Position numbers and translations under genes: made by a program. Under the pieces are notes generated by a model. It worked only from the letters and a program-made list of their open reading frames with translations. It was not told the origin of the DNA and did not search any database. Shown here piece after piece: positions 46,084-53,972 of a stretch of DNA of 64,000 bases (the stretch's first letter is position 1; every line of letters begins with the position of its first letter). The stretch is taken from positions 4,608 through 68,607 of the forward strand of contig NZ_CAMPHI010000028.1 of assembly GCF_946885955.1 (NCBI RefSeq), written 5' to 3'. This stretch comes from an uncultured Pseudomonas sp. Its GTDB lineage: Bacteria; Pseudomonadota; Gammaproteobacteria; Pseudomonadales; Pseudomonadaceae.

Positions 46084-47337
46084 TTAACTGTCAAGTCGGC
46101 CCCACGCTGCCGAGGCACGTTGAGCGTTATGGCGGTTGGCCGACTCGGCTAGATAACGACTTGCATAACGACGTGGCATCGCCGAAGTCTCAGCCCAACC
46201 GCAGACTCGCCGGAGTTCGTCCGTGGCGCGCTCCAGGTCGTGCCCACTCTGCTCGACCAGGTAAGCCAAGAAACGGTCGGCGAAGGTGTGGCGAAAGTCA
46301 TGCGCAGAAAGGGTAGGCAACAACCCCGGATGCGCCAGTTCAATGGTCAGAAACAGCCGATCGAGGACGTTAGACAATGCGCGAATCGACAGCGGGCGGC
46401 CTCTGTCAGAGATGAACAGATAGCGGTACCGCAATTTCATCGGCTTGCCGTCACGTAGAGGGCGCCGTTCGCTCTGGATGTAGTGCTCGTAGACCTCATA
46501 CAACTGTGCAGAAATACCTACGGTTCGTCCGTGGGTTTTCAGCGCAGGCTCTTCAGCACGCGGGTCGGCGGGGTCATGTTCGCGGTCATTGATGGTGACA
46601 TAGGCGTGCTGAGAACCTTGGTTGATATCCGTGGTGTAGAGCTTCAGAAGCTCTCCACGACGGATACCGGTCTCCAGCAACAATTCAATCATTAGCCAAT
46701 TGCGCAACTGCAACCGTTCCGGAAATGGATTCTCCGCGGCGCCCGGGCGAATCAGTGTGCGGATGATCTGGAGTTGGGTATCTGTCAGACTGCGGTAACG
46801 AGTGTGGTCGGGACGAACATTGATGATATGGCCCTCAAAGCGTCGTTCAATGACGTCGGCGACATCTGCAAATGCCACCTCAATGTTAGCCAGAGTGGTT
46901 GAGTTCTGACGAGCGCGAGGGATGTATCGGGTGACAGACCAGGACAGGTACTGCTTCAACAGCCGCAGGTGCTGGTCACGGGTGCGCGGATCGATCTGTG
47001 GAAAAGCTGCCATTGCAGCTGTGCCGATTCGTGCGACCAGATTATCGGCCTGGCGGCCGCTTTGGAGCCAGAGGGCGTAACCGTCCAGTAGCGCCAGAAT
47101 CGCTTCAAAGTGGCAGGCCAAGATGGCCTCATCGATGTCTAGCTCCCGGCTTTTGGCATAGGTGTAGAAAGCTTGGATCGCACGCAGGTGCGCTGCGGCA
47201 GTGTTGTATGCACGATGCCTGAGCTTGAGCTGGACGTAGATAAATGGGACTAGCTTGGGCAATGGCGTTGCTAGACCATCCTGCACAAGCAGAGGCACGC
47301 GCTGACCGGACGAGAAACGACACTGAATCAGCTTCAT
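46084..47337 (-). CDS. ginA: tyrosine recombinase GinA-like
   Basis: The protein has 417 residues from the ATG at 47337, which has GAGGTGG 8 nt upstream; the frame extends to 47382. It has a SAM-like N-terminal core-binding domain with YTYAKSRELDID. Catalytic motifs: LLETGIRRGELLKLY (first Arg), SAHDFRHTFADRFLAYL (HxxR), GWAETSAMPRRYASRYLAE (second His position replaced by Trp, then the Tyr nucleophile). It is the first gene of the recombinase operon, about 100 bp inside the right direct repeat. Confidence 0.87.
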   Translation of the reverse strand: MKLIQCRFSSGQRVPLLVQDGLATPLPKLVPFIYVQLKLRHRAYNTAAAHLRAIQAFYTYAKSRELDIDEAILACHFEAILALLDGYALWLQSGRQADNLVARIGTAAMAAFPQIDPRTRDQHLRLLKQYLSWSVTRYIPRARQNSTTLANIEVAFADVADVIERRFEGHIINVRPDHTRYRSLTDTQLQIIRTLIRPGAAENPFPERLQLRNWLMIELLLETGIRRGELLKLYTTDINQGSQHAYVTINDREHDPADPRAEEPALKTHGRTVGISAQLYEVYEHYIQSERRPLRDGKPMKLRYRYLFISDRGRPLSIRALSNVLDRLFLTIELAHPGLLPTLSAHDFRHTFADRFLAYLVEQSGHDLERATDELRRVCGWAETSAMPRRYASRYLAESANRHNAQRASAAWGRLDS

Positions 47338-47439
47338 CGGCAGCCACCTCATTCTATGGTTCACCATGAACGCAAAGGACATGGCCCGTTGAAAGAGTGG
47401 ATGCCAGAGACGGGTTTGTCGAATCAGCAGCTTAGGTAG

Positions 47440-47475
47440 CTCATGAACATCTATGACATAGCCTGTCGTTTAACA
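47440..47475 (+). repeat. right direct repeat of the island (attachment site), overlapping dif
   Basis: The repeat begins CTCATGAACATCTATGACAT and ends GTTTAACA. It matches 29 of 36 positions of the left copy at 30443-30478. Its last seven bases (TTTAACA, 47469-47475) are also the XerD-side arm of the dif-like site. Confidence 0.75.
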
Positions 47476-47495
47476 TAATATACATTATGCGAAGT
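47468..47495 (-). other. dif: chromosome dimer resolution site dif
   Basis: Read on the minus strand, the site is two 11-bp arms around a 6-bp centre. Its core CATAATGTATATTATG and the TTAAA arm agree with the known bacterial dif consensus, differing from the Pseudomonas version at only three terminal positions (25 of 28 identical, from memory of that sequence). It lies 55 bp from the MFS gene end. dif is the XerCD recombination target in the terminus region, so this window should lie opposite the origin. Confidence 0.85.
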
Positions 47496-47549
47496 GTAGC
47501 CTTGGCAGAGTACGGCAAGGCGCTTCGCATTCAGCCGCTTATGTTCAAC

Positions 47550-48776
47550 CTATTCCCGAGCCTCCTGGGCTTTGTCCCGTCCGCTCGGCAGCCATGCCAG
47601 GCCGATAAGCGCGATGATGCAAAACGCGGCGCCGGCGTAAAAAGTGAACGATGCCCCGAGCCGGTCCCATAGCAATCCGGCCACTACACTTGCCAGCAGC
47701 ATCGCCAAACCGCTCACCAGGTTGAAGAAGCCATAGGCGGTGCCGCGCAGGTCGGCCGGTGCGGTGTCGGCAACCATGGTCGCCAGCAGGCCTTGCGTAA
47801 TGCCCATGTGGATTCCCCAGAGTGCTACGCCTGCTAGTACCACCCCCCAGTGGTTGCTGCTCGCCAATACCATGTCGGCGGCGATCAGGACGATCAGCCC
47901 GAGCGTCAGCAAGGTCCTGTGCTTCATGCGGTCGGAGAGCTTGCCGAATGGGTACGCCGAGAATGCATAGACCAGGTTCATCGCCACCATCACCAGCGGT
48001 ACCAGCGCAACCGGAATGCCGCTCTGTTGCGCGCGCAGTACCAGAAATGCCTCGCTGAACCGTGCCAATGTGAACACCGCGCCGATACTCACCACCCACC
48101 AGTAAGCACTGCTCAGACGTTTCAGGTTCTCACGTCGGATCGGATTGCTGCGCCTGGTCGTCTGCTGTGTTTTGGGCTCGCGTAATCCGAATAGCAGCAA
48201 TGCGACGGCGATCATCCCGGGAATTACCGCCACCCAGAACACCGCGCGAAAGTCATTGGCCCAGAGCAGCATCAAGCCAACGGCCAACAAGGGGCCGAGA
48301 AATGCGCCAACGGTGTCGAGCGACTGACGCAGGCCGAATGCCGCGCCACGCAGGTGCGCTGGCGTGATGTCTGCCACCAGGGCATCGCGTGGCGCGCCGC
48401 GCAGGCCTTTGCCGACCCGATCCAGCATGCGCGCGGTCAGCACGATGCCGGTCGTCGACGCCAAGGCGAACAGTGGTTTGGTCAGCGCGCCCAGTGCATA
48501 GCCGCACACGGCTAAACCTTTACGCTTACCGAGGTAGTCGCTGAGGGCTCCGGAAAATACCTTGACGATCAGCGCCGTGGATTCTGCCAGGCCTTCCACC
48601 AGGCCCACCGCCAGTGCGCTGGCGCCAAGGGTGGTGACCATGAACAACGGCAACAGGCTATGAATCATCTCCGAGGAGATATCCATCAGCATGCTGACGA
48701 AACCGAGTATCCAGATGCCCGTGGGGATTTGTCGCAAGGTGCTTCGGGTCGTTGCTGTCGTCGTTCCGCTGCCCAT
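47550..48776 (-). CDS. major facilitator superfamily transporter
   Basis: The 408-residue inner-membrane protein has about twelve predicted helices. MFS signatures are present: DYLGKRKGLAVCGY between helices 2 and 3 (loop motif A variant), RMLDRVGKGLRGAPRDALVAD, and the matching FGKLSDRMKHRTLLTLG in the second half. GKGLRGAPRDAL is typical of a subfamily of uncharacterised bacterial MFS permeases. The substrate is unknown. It stands next to dif, transcribed towards it, and is preceded by the solute-binding protein gene 43 bp upstream on the same strand. Confidence 0.88.
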   Translation of the reverse strand: MGSGTTTATTRSTLRQIPTGIWILGFVSMLMDISSEMIHSLLPLFMVTTLGASALAVGLVEGLAESTALIVKVFSGALSDYLGKRKGLAVCGYALGALTKPLFALASTTGIVLTARMLDRVGKGLRGAPRDALVADITPAHLRGAAFGLRQSLDTVGAFLGPLLAVGLMLLWANDFRAVFWVAVIPGMIAVALLLFGLREPKTQQTTRRSNPIRRENLKRLSSAYWWVVSIGAVFTLARFSEAFLVLRAQQSGIPVALVPLVMVAMNLVYAFSAYPFGKLSDRMKHRTLLTLGLIVLIAADMVLASSNHWGVVLAGVALWGIHMGITQGLLATMVADTAPADLRGTAYGFFNLVSGLAMLLASVVAGLLWDRLGASFTFYAGAAFCIIALIGLAWLPSGRDKAQEARE

Positions 48777-48819
48777 AAATTCGTCTTGCCTGACCCAGAA
48801 TTTGGGCTTTAGGTGTGGT

Positions 48820-49617
48820 TCATCGCTCTTCGGCGGCCAGTTGCAGGTATTTATATGTCAATCGATCGATGGTTCCATCGGCTTCGAACTGTTGAACTGC
48901 TGCGTTAATTTTATCCAGGTATTTGATATACATTGATTTTTTTGAAACTGCTATATATACGCCCTGCTTCGAAATGGCATTCGGCAAAGGCTGTATGCGG
49001 TCATCGAAACCATAGCGTTTAAGTTGCAGTGTCCCGCCATACAGGCTGAATGGGTAATAGTCGGATCGACCGTTATCCAGTTTTTTCAGGTTTTGCAGCG
49101 GCGTGGACACCCAATCCATCTGCAGGTACCTGACGATGAAATCGTCGAAGTCCTTCCCATAGCTTTCGCCCAGCATCGCGGTACCGCGCTTGCCGATCAG
49201 ATCGCCCCACTTGTCGAAGGTGAACGCCCTGCCCTTGCGCACCCAGACCACACTTATATCGTCGAGATAAGACCGTTCGGGATAGGCCAGGTATTGCGTT
49301 CTGTCGAGGGTTTTATAGATTCCGACGATTACATCGATGTTGCCGCTAGCGGCGCCGTTCTGTACCCGCTTCCAATTGCCGCGCACCGGGAAGACGACCT
49401 CGATGCCCAAGTCGTTGAAAATCATCTCGGTCAATTCGACACCGACACCGGTAATTTGCTCGCCGTGCTGCCACGAGAACGGTGGGTAGTTCGGATGCCC
49501 GGACGCGATCAGCACCTCGCCCGCTTGTACCGGCGCCAAAGCGATTACGCCGAACAGGAAATATAGCCGGCACAACAGCTTTAGCGTGGATTGGCCAACC
49601 GAGCGTTGCCTGCTCAT
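48820..49617 (-). CDS. periplasmic solute-binding protein family 3 (amino-acid-type fold)
   Basis: The 265-residue protein has a signal peptide (about 1-32, LYFLFGVIALAPVQA then G). The mature part opens EVLIASGHPNYPPFSWQHG and follows the family-3 solute-binding fold (GVGVELTEMIFNDLGIEVVF; ASGNIDVIVGIYKTLDR; GKRGTAMLGESYG). There is no permease or ATPase gene nearby, so it may be a stand-alone sensor-type binding protein rather than part of an ABC importer. The ligand is unknown. Confidence 0.85.
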   Translation of the reverse strand: MSRQRSVGQSTLKLLCRLYFLFGVIALAPVQAGEVLIASGHPNYPPFSWQHGEQITGVGVELTEMIFNDLGIEVVFPVRGNWKRVQNGAASGNIDVIVGIYKTLDRTQYLAYPERSYLDDISVVWVRKGRAFTFDKWGDLIGKRGTAMLGESYGKDFDDFIVRYLQMDWVSTPLQNLKKLDNGRSDYYPFSLYGGTLQLKRYGFDDRIQPLPNAISKQGVYIAVSKKSMYIKYLDKINAAVQQFEADGTIDRLTYKYLQLAAEER

Positions 49618-49689
49618 GACGCCTACCCCTGGAGCCTAACCGCTTTCATTGGAGTCTATATGGCTATCGGCCGTTGGCCACTTTTCCAT

Positions 49690-49753
49690 GGTTCGACAAC
49701 TCGACGGTTCGACAACTCGACGGTTGGACGACTCCATGGTTCGACGGCTCGCT
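49690..49753 (+). repeat. four 16-bp tandem repeats
   Basis: Two perfect copies of GGTTCGACAACTCGAC (49690-49705 and 49706-49721) are followed by two degenerate ones (49722-49737 and 49738-49753). They lie in the promoter region of ftsH, just upstream of the ANR-type box. Confidence 0.7.
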
Positions 49754-49771
49754 CGTGGAATAGTCCGCTGC

Positions 49772-49785
49772 TTGATCGGTATCAA
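49772..49785 (+). promoter_or_regulatory. FNR/ANR-type box upstream of ftsH
   Basis: TTGAT-CGGT-ATCAA is a perfect match to the FNR/ANR consensus. Its centre lies about 84 bp before the FtsH start, compatible with activation of a promoter around 40 bp downstream of the box. This points to induction under low oxygen. Confidence 0.75.
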
Positions 49786-49862
49786 TACCGGCAGGCGGCC
49801 CGTGAGGTAAAAAAAGAGGGTCTATACACCCTGAACAAGCACCCTGAGCAAGGATGGGCCGA

Positions 49863-51719
49863 ATGGAAAAGCATCAGCAGTGGAATATCTGGTTCTTTTT
49901 AGTCGCGTTCAGCCTGTTGTTGCTGTTTCAGGGCTGGTGGGCTGAGCACAACGCGGTCGAGCCGATTCCTTATAGCGAGTTCATGCACCTGCTCAAGCAG
50001 GACAAACTCAGCGAGTTGCGCATCGAACAGCAACAGATCACCGGCAAGCTCAAAGACCCGATCAACAACCGCTACCAATTCAGCACCGTCCGGGTCGAGC
50101 CCGATCTGGCCGAGGCATTGGCACAGTCCGACGTGACGTTCAGTGGCACCCGTGACGATGGGCTACTGAACAGTCTATTGAGCTGGTTGCTGCCCTTTAT
50201 ATTGATCTTCGCCCTCTGGTCATTCCTGTTCCGTCGCCTTTTCGAGAAACAGGGCTTCGGCGGCATGGTCAATGTCGGTAAATCCAAGGCGAAGATATTC
50301 GTCCAGCGCGACACCGGGGTGACCTTCGACGATGTTGCGGGTATCGACGAGGCCAAGGCCGAGTTACTGGAGGTGGTGTCCTTTCTCAAGGATCAACCCA
50401 AGTACAGCCGGCTCGGCGCACGCATTCCCAAAGGCATACTGCTGGTCGGCCCGCCCGGCACCGGCAAGACGCTGGTGGCCAAGGCCGTAGCCGGTGAAGC
50501 CGGGGTGCCGTTTTTCTCGATTTCCGGTTCCGAGTTCGTCGAGATGTTCGTTGGCGTTGGTGCCGCCCGGGTGCGCGACCTGTTCGAGCAGGCACGCAAG
50601 GCGGCGCCCTGCATCATTTTCATCGACGAGCTGGACGCACTCGGAAAGATGCGCGGTGCCGGGTCGTTCGGCGGCAACGACGAAAAGGAACAGACGCTCA
50701 ACCAACTGCTGGCTGAACTTGACGGTTTCGATACCCGCGAAGGCGTGGTACTGCTGGCCGCCACCAACCGCCCGGAGGTACTCGACCCTGCCCTCCTCCG
50801 CGCCGGTCGTTTCGACCGGCAGATCGTCATCGATCGCCCGGACAGGCGTGGTCGGGTGGCCATTCTCAAGGTGCATATGAAGCGCATTCAGGCCCATGCC
50901 GACCTCGATATCGAGGGCATTGCCGGCATGACCACCGGCTTTTCCGGCGCCGACCTGGCCAACCTGATCAACGAGGCGACCATAGTCGCCACCCGCCGCG
51001 GCGCCGATTCGGTGGGCATGGCCGACTTCACCGAGGCGGTGGAGCGCATCGTGATCGGCAGCGAGCGACGCGGACGCTTGTTGCAGCCCCACGAACGCGA
51101 GGTGGTGGCTTACCACGAGATGGGCCACGCCCTAGCCGCAGCTGGCCTGCCAGGCATGGACCCGGTACACAAGGTGTCGATCATTCCCCGTTCGGTCGGC
51201 GCCCTGGGCTATACCTTGCAACGCCCTACCGAGGATCGTTTCCTGATCACCCTGCGCGAACTGAAAAGTCGTATGCAAGTATTGCTTGCCGGACGCGCGG
51301 CCGAAGACCTGGTGTTCGATGAAATATCCACCGGCGCCGCGGACGATCTGGCCAAGGTCACCGATATCGCCCGACAGATCGTCACCCGCTTTGGCATGAG
51401 CAGCGAGCTCGGCCAAGCGGTATTGGAGCGCCAAAGTGCGAGTTACCTCGGCGATCATGCGATTAGCCTGCGCGAAAAGGACTACTCGGAGCAGACCGCC
51501 CGGGAGGTTGATCTGTGCGTCAAGGCATTGATCGACGAGGCTTACGAACAGGTCAAAGCCCTGTTGCAGCGCAAGCGCCCACAGTTGGAACAAGGCGCCC
51601 GCCTGTTGCTGGAAAAAGAAACCCTGACCCCGGAAGATTTTCCACCGCTACGTTCATTGGTGTTACTGCCTGAGCCACATTCCGGTGCAGGCAGCGACAA
51701 GTCATTAACTCGGACCTGA
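49863..51719 (+). CDS. ftsH: accessory FtsH-type ATP-dependent zinc metalloprotease
   Basis: The protein has 618 residues from the ATG at 49863 (AAGGA upstream). There are two membrane helices at about 8-25 and 103-121 with a periplasmic domain between. The AAA+ module has Walker A GPPGTGKT, Walker [12 protein letters not shown] and the second region of homology [19 protein letters not shown]. The zinc site is HEMGH. It degrades membrane and misfolded cytosolic proteins. The perfect ANR-type box and neighbours (ANR-like fragment, Hsp20 remnant, USP) mark it as an extra stress-linked copy rather than the housekeeping ftsH, which usually follows rrmJ/ftsJ. Confidence 0.92.
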   Translation: MEKHQQWNIWFFLVAFSLLLLFQGWWAEHNAVEPIPYSEFMHLLKQDKLSELRIEQQQITGKLKDPINNRYQFSTVRVEPDLAEALAQSDVTFSGTRDDGLLNSLLSWLLPFILIFALWSFLFRRLFEKQGFGGMVNVGKSKAKIFVQRDTGVTFDDVAGIDEAKAELLEVVSFLKDQPKYSRLGARIPKGILLVGPPGTGKTLVAKAVAGEAGVPFFSISGSEFVEMFVGVGAARVRDLFEQARKAAPCIIFIDELDALGKMRGAGSFGGNDEKEQTLNQLLAELDGFDTREGVVLLAATNRPEVLDPALLRAGRFDRQIVIDRPDRRGRVAILKVHMKRIQAHADLDIEGIAGMTTGFSGADLANLINEATIVATRRGADSVGMADFTEAVERIVIGSERRGRLLQPHEREVVAYHEMGHALAAAGLPGMDPVHKVSIIPRSVGALGYTLQRPTEDRFLITLRELKSRMQVLLAGRAAEDLVFDEISTGAADDLAKVTDIARQIVTRFGMSSELGQAVLERQSASYLGDHAISLREKDYSEQTAREVDLCVKALIDEAYEQVKALLQRKRPQLEQGARLLLEKETLTPEDFPPLRSLVLLPEPHSGAGSDKSLTRT

Positions 51720-51761
51720 ACTATGCTTGTAAGGTTACACCGGCCTGTTGCGGGAGGTTTT

Positions 51762-52292
51762 ATGTCTGTTGGTTACACGCCATCGTCCCGTGGCTCGTTG
51801 AGAACATCCAGTGGCTGTCATGAGTGTGCGCTCCATCGGTTTTGTCTTCCCGCTTACCTGGATGAGGCGGAAACCACGCGATTGGAGGGCATCATCAAGC
51901 GCAACTACCCGTTACATAGAGGCGACCACCTGTTTCGTGCTGGCGATGCCATGCAACATATCTTTGCCTTACGTTCGGGCGCGCTGAAAACCTATCTGTT
52001 GGATAAGGACGGCACGGAGCAGATCACCGGCTTCGTTCTGCCGGGCGAACTGGTCGGCTTGGATGCTTTTGGTAACGATACTTTCCCCAGTTACTCGGTG
52101 GCACTGGAAACCTCGTTGGCTTGCACCATTCCTCTGGCGGAACTGGAGGAGTTGGCCGGTTGCATGCCTCATCTCAGAAAACAGCTGCTCGACAGTTTGA
52201 GCCGAGAGCTGCATGTAGAGCAAGAATACCTCAGTCACAGTCGCGTATCGATTCCGAGCAGATCACCGCTCAATACAACAAAGGCCTGCTGA
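51762..52292 (+). pseudogene. ANR/FNR-like regulator lacking its DNA-binding domain
   Basis: The ATG at 51762 has GGGAGGT just upstream. The N-terminus has the Fe-S cysteine pattern SGCHECALHRFCLPAYL (C19, C22, C28) with C121 in the sensor domain, as in ANR and FNR. The cyclic-nucleotide-binding-like beta roll and dimer helix (LLDSLSRELHVEQEYLSHS, to about residue 160) are intact. The sequence then leaves the family: the helix-turn-helix domain is absent and 16 unrelated residues lead to a stop at 52292. The downstream DNA is an Hsp20 3' end, so a deletion has joined the two genes. It may still dimerise but should not bind DNA. Confidence 0.8.
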
Positions 52293-52360
52293 CTATCAGC
52301 CTGCCGAAAAAGCCCGAAGCCATCAAACCGGAAAAAGTCATCCCGGTGAAAGGCAGTTAA
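52244..52360 (+). pseudogene. 3' remnant of an Hsp20 small heat-shock gene
   Basis: In a frame different from the regulator, 38 codons read RIDSEQITAQYNKGLLTISL, then PKKPEAIKPEKVIPVKGS and a stop. This is the C-terminal beta strand and tail of an Hsp20/IbpA-like protein (xYxNGxLxxxLPKK). No start codon or alpha-crystallin core precedes it. It is the right side of the deletion junction at about 52,240-52,246. Confidence 0.78.
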
Positions 52361-52377
52361 ACCGCGGCAATTGTTCC

Positions 52378-52411
52378 AAGCCCCCGTGCCCACAGATTCG
52401 GGGGCTTTTTT
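52378..52411 (+). terminator. Rho-independent terminator after the Hsp20 remnant
   Basis: The stem AAGCCCCCG (52378-52386) pairs with CGGGGGCTT (52399-52407) and is followed by a run of T to 52411. It ends the ftsH transcript and probably served the original hsp20 gene. Confidence 0.85.
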
Positions 52412-52447
52412 AGGCTCTGTCCCAATAGCGTGTTGCAGGCCGCTTTT

Positions 52448-52628
52448 GGAGGGTGGGTTAGCGGCGCTAGGGGCTGGTTATAGGAGGCTCCACGCAATCC
52501 GAGCGCCGCGTAACCCACTATTGCGGTTTGTCGGAAGACCGCAATGGTGGGTTACGGCGCGTTGAGAGTCGATGGGGCTTTCCTGATCTCGGCTCGCTCC
52601 TAACCCACCCTACGTATTACCGCGCTCC
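52448..52628 (+). repeat. 180-bp palindromic repeat, copy 1
   Basis: The element starts GGAGGGTGGGTTAGCGGCGC and ends with CACCCTACGTATTACCGCGC. It contains a strong inner hairpin (TAACCCAC-ATTGCGGT against ACCGCAAT-GTGGGTTA). A near-identical copy lies in reverse orientation at 63802-63983. It looks like a family of non-coding interspersed repeats. Confidence 0.8.
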
Positions 52629-52865
52629 ATGCGCCATGCCATATAGCTGTTCGGGACGACTCAACACATAACTGGTACATAGCTTTTTAGGACTACGTCC
52701 TGGTTATGTGTGCGTCCTGGCGTTTGTCGTATGGTGCGCTGAGTGTTCAGCCGGGACACATGGGGGCACCATACATAGCCCTTGTATGACCTGCCATCCA
52801 TGGCGGCCATTCCTTCGGGCCGTCGCTATGCGACGCTGAAAACGGCTCCCGGCCATTTCGATGGG
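52629..52865. other. non-coding repeat-like stretch between repeat copy 1 and the USP gene
   Basis: The stretch contains an inverted repeat ACACATAAC (52664-52672) / GTTATGTGT (52702-52710) and a second short palindrome around 52,805-52,835. No gene is visible. Confidence 0.4.
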
Positions 52866-53762
52866 TTAAAGCGCAATCGTCAGAATGCTGCACGGCGCCC
52901 GATAGAGCAGGTGCTCGGTGGTGCTGCCGACCAGTTTGTCCAAGCCTTTGCGCTGCACCCGGCCCATCACCAGCACATCGGCCTGATTGCTCGCGGCAAA
53001 CTCGGCAATCGCATGGATGGGCGAGCCCACCAGGAAATGTCTACGCTCCGCCGGCACGCCATAGTGCTGCGCCAGGGCGGTAAAGGATGTTCCCTGGGTC
53101 TGGCGCAACTCCTCGATCATGTCCACGCAAACCGCTGTAGCTGTGCCTGCTTCGGCTAGGAAGGTCGGCGACAGATCGCAGACGTGCAGCAGGTGCAGTT
53201 CGGCGTCGCATTGCAGCGCCAGGCCATTGGCCATTTCAATAATGCGCTGGTTCAGGTCCTTGCCCTCTTCCGCTATGGGCGCCAGATCGACGCTGGCGAC
53301 CACCTTGCGCGGCAACGGATTGCCAGTGGCACCGACCAGATGCACGGGAGCCGGGCATTCGCGTAGCAGGTGCCAGTCCAGCGGTGTGACAAAGGCACGC
53401 TTGAGCGCCAGTTCATGCTGCAGGTCCTTGATCAGCAGGTCGACCGGCATTTCTGCCACATGCACGAGGATTTCCTTGAGCGGCTGGTCGCTCCAGAGCA
53501 CTTCGCTGGTCACCTCCAGGCCTTTGCTGCGCAGCAGCTCGACCTCATCCTTGAGCCAGTCTTGGCATGCCTGCAAGCGAGCTTCGCGGGTCAGCTCTCG
53601 AACGCTATGGTCCAGCAACGGCAAGGCTGGAGGTGGCTCGAGCACGCTCAGGATATGCAGCGCGGCCCCCGAGGCCTGGGCCAAGGCGGCGGCGCGTTGG
53701 AGCGCGGTCGAGTGATGCAACTGCGGGTCGGCGACCAGCAACAGGCGTTGAAATTGACTCAT
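52866..53762 (-). CDS. tandem-domain universal stress protein
   Basis: The protein has 298 residues from the ATG at 53762, with GAGGAGGT directly upstream; the frame to 53879 runs through the ANR-type box and is not used. There are two UspA domains in tandem. The second ends with DVLVMGRVQRKGLDKLVGST and EHLLYRAPCSILTI, close to the ATP-binding G-x2-G-x9-G-(S/T) pattern. The first is more divergent. In Pseudomonas, tandem USPs of this kind are induced by ANR during anaerobic survival. The box at 53866-53879 supports the same control here. Confidence 0.9.
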   Translation of the reverse strand: MSQFQRLLLVADPQLHHSTALQRAAALAQASGAALHILSVLEPPPALPLLDHSVRELTREARLQACQDWLKDEVELLRSKGLEVTSEVLWSDQPLKEILVHVAEMPVDLLIKDLQHELALKRAFVTPLDWHLLRECPAPVHLVGATGNPLPRKVVASVDLAPIAEEGKDLNQRIIEMANGLALQCDAELHLLHVCDLSPTFLAEAGTATAVCVDMIEELRQTQGTSFTALAQHYGVPAERRHFLVGSPIHAIAEFAASNQADVLVMGRVQRKGLDKLVGSTTEHLLYRAPCSILTIAL

Positions 53763-53865
53763 GGCATACCTCCTCGATCGATGAAGGAATTCGGCTTTCC
53801 ATGCGCAATGCCTGCGGACAAGCCGTACAGTATTGACACCATGCGCCTCGAAGTAGGCGGTTGTG

Positions 53866-53879
53866 TTGATGTGCATCAA
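53866..53879. promoter_or_regulatory. FNR/ANR-type box between divergent USP and PRPP synthetase genes
   Basis: TTGAT-GTGC-ATCAA is a perfect consensus palindrome. It lies about 104 bp upstream of the USP start and 94 bp upstream of the PRPP synthetase start, so one box could serve both directions. Confidence 0.8.
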
Positions 53880-53972
53880 ACGACAGCTCGTCGGCGCCGA
53901 TATAACTGAGAGACACGCAATCCAGACAGGCTGTCCAACGCCTTAGTCGCTGGTCCAACAGGAGTCACCATC

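Larger units (their letters stand above)
30443..47475. mobile_element. GInt-type genomic island (ginABCD, cargo, AT-rich end)
   Basis: The right end carries an operon of three tyrosine recombinases and a small helical protein, reading inward, in the ginA-ginB-ginC-ginD order described for GInts. Imperfect 36-bp direct repeats lie at both ends (29 of 36 identical by eye). The left end is AT-rich, as GInts show at their 3' end. The 12-kb cargo is of accessory character. The island lies between the AraC regulator and the MFS gene, with the right repeat running into a dif site. Because ginB is frameshifted the element may no longer move on its own. Confidence 0.82.

Noticed and set aside
42034..47337. 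Tn554-type transposon as the identity of the recombinase operon
   Set aside because: Tn554 has two recombinases and TnpC; here three recombinases, a small helical protein, direct repeats and an AT-rich far end fit a GInt better, though the families are related.
53763..53879. Longer N-terminus for the universal stress protein
   Set aside because: It would be translated from the ANR-type box itself; GAGGAGGT before the ATG at 53762 sets the start.
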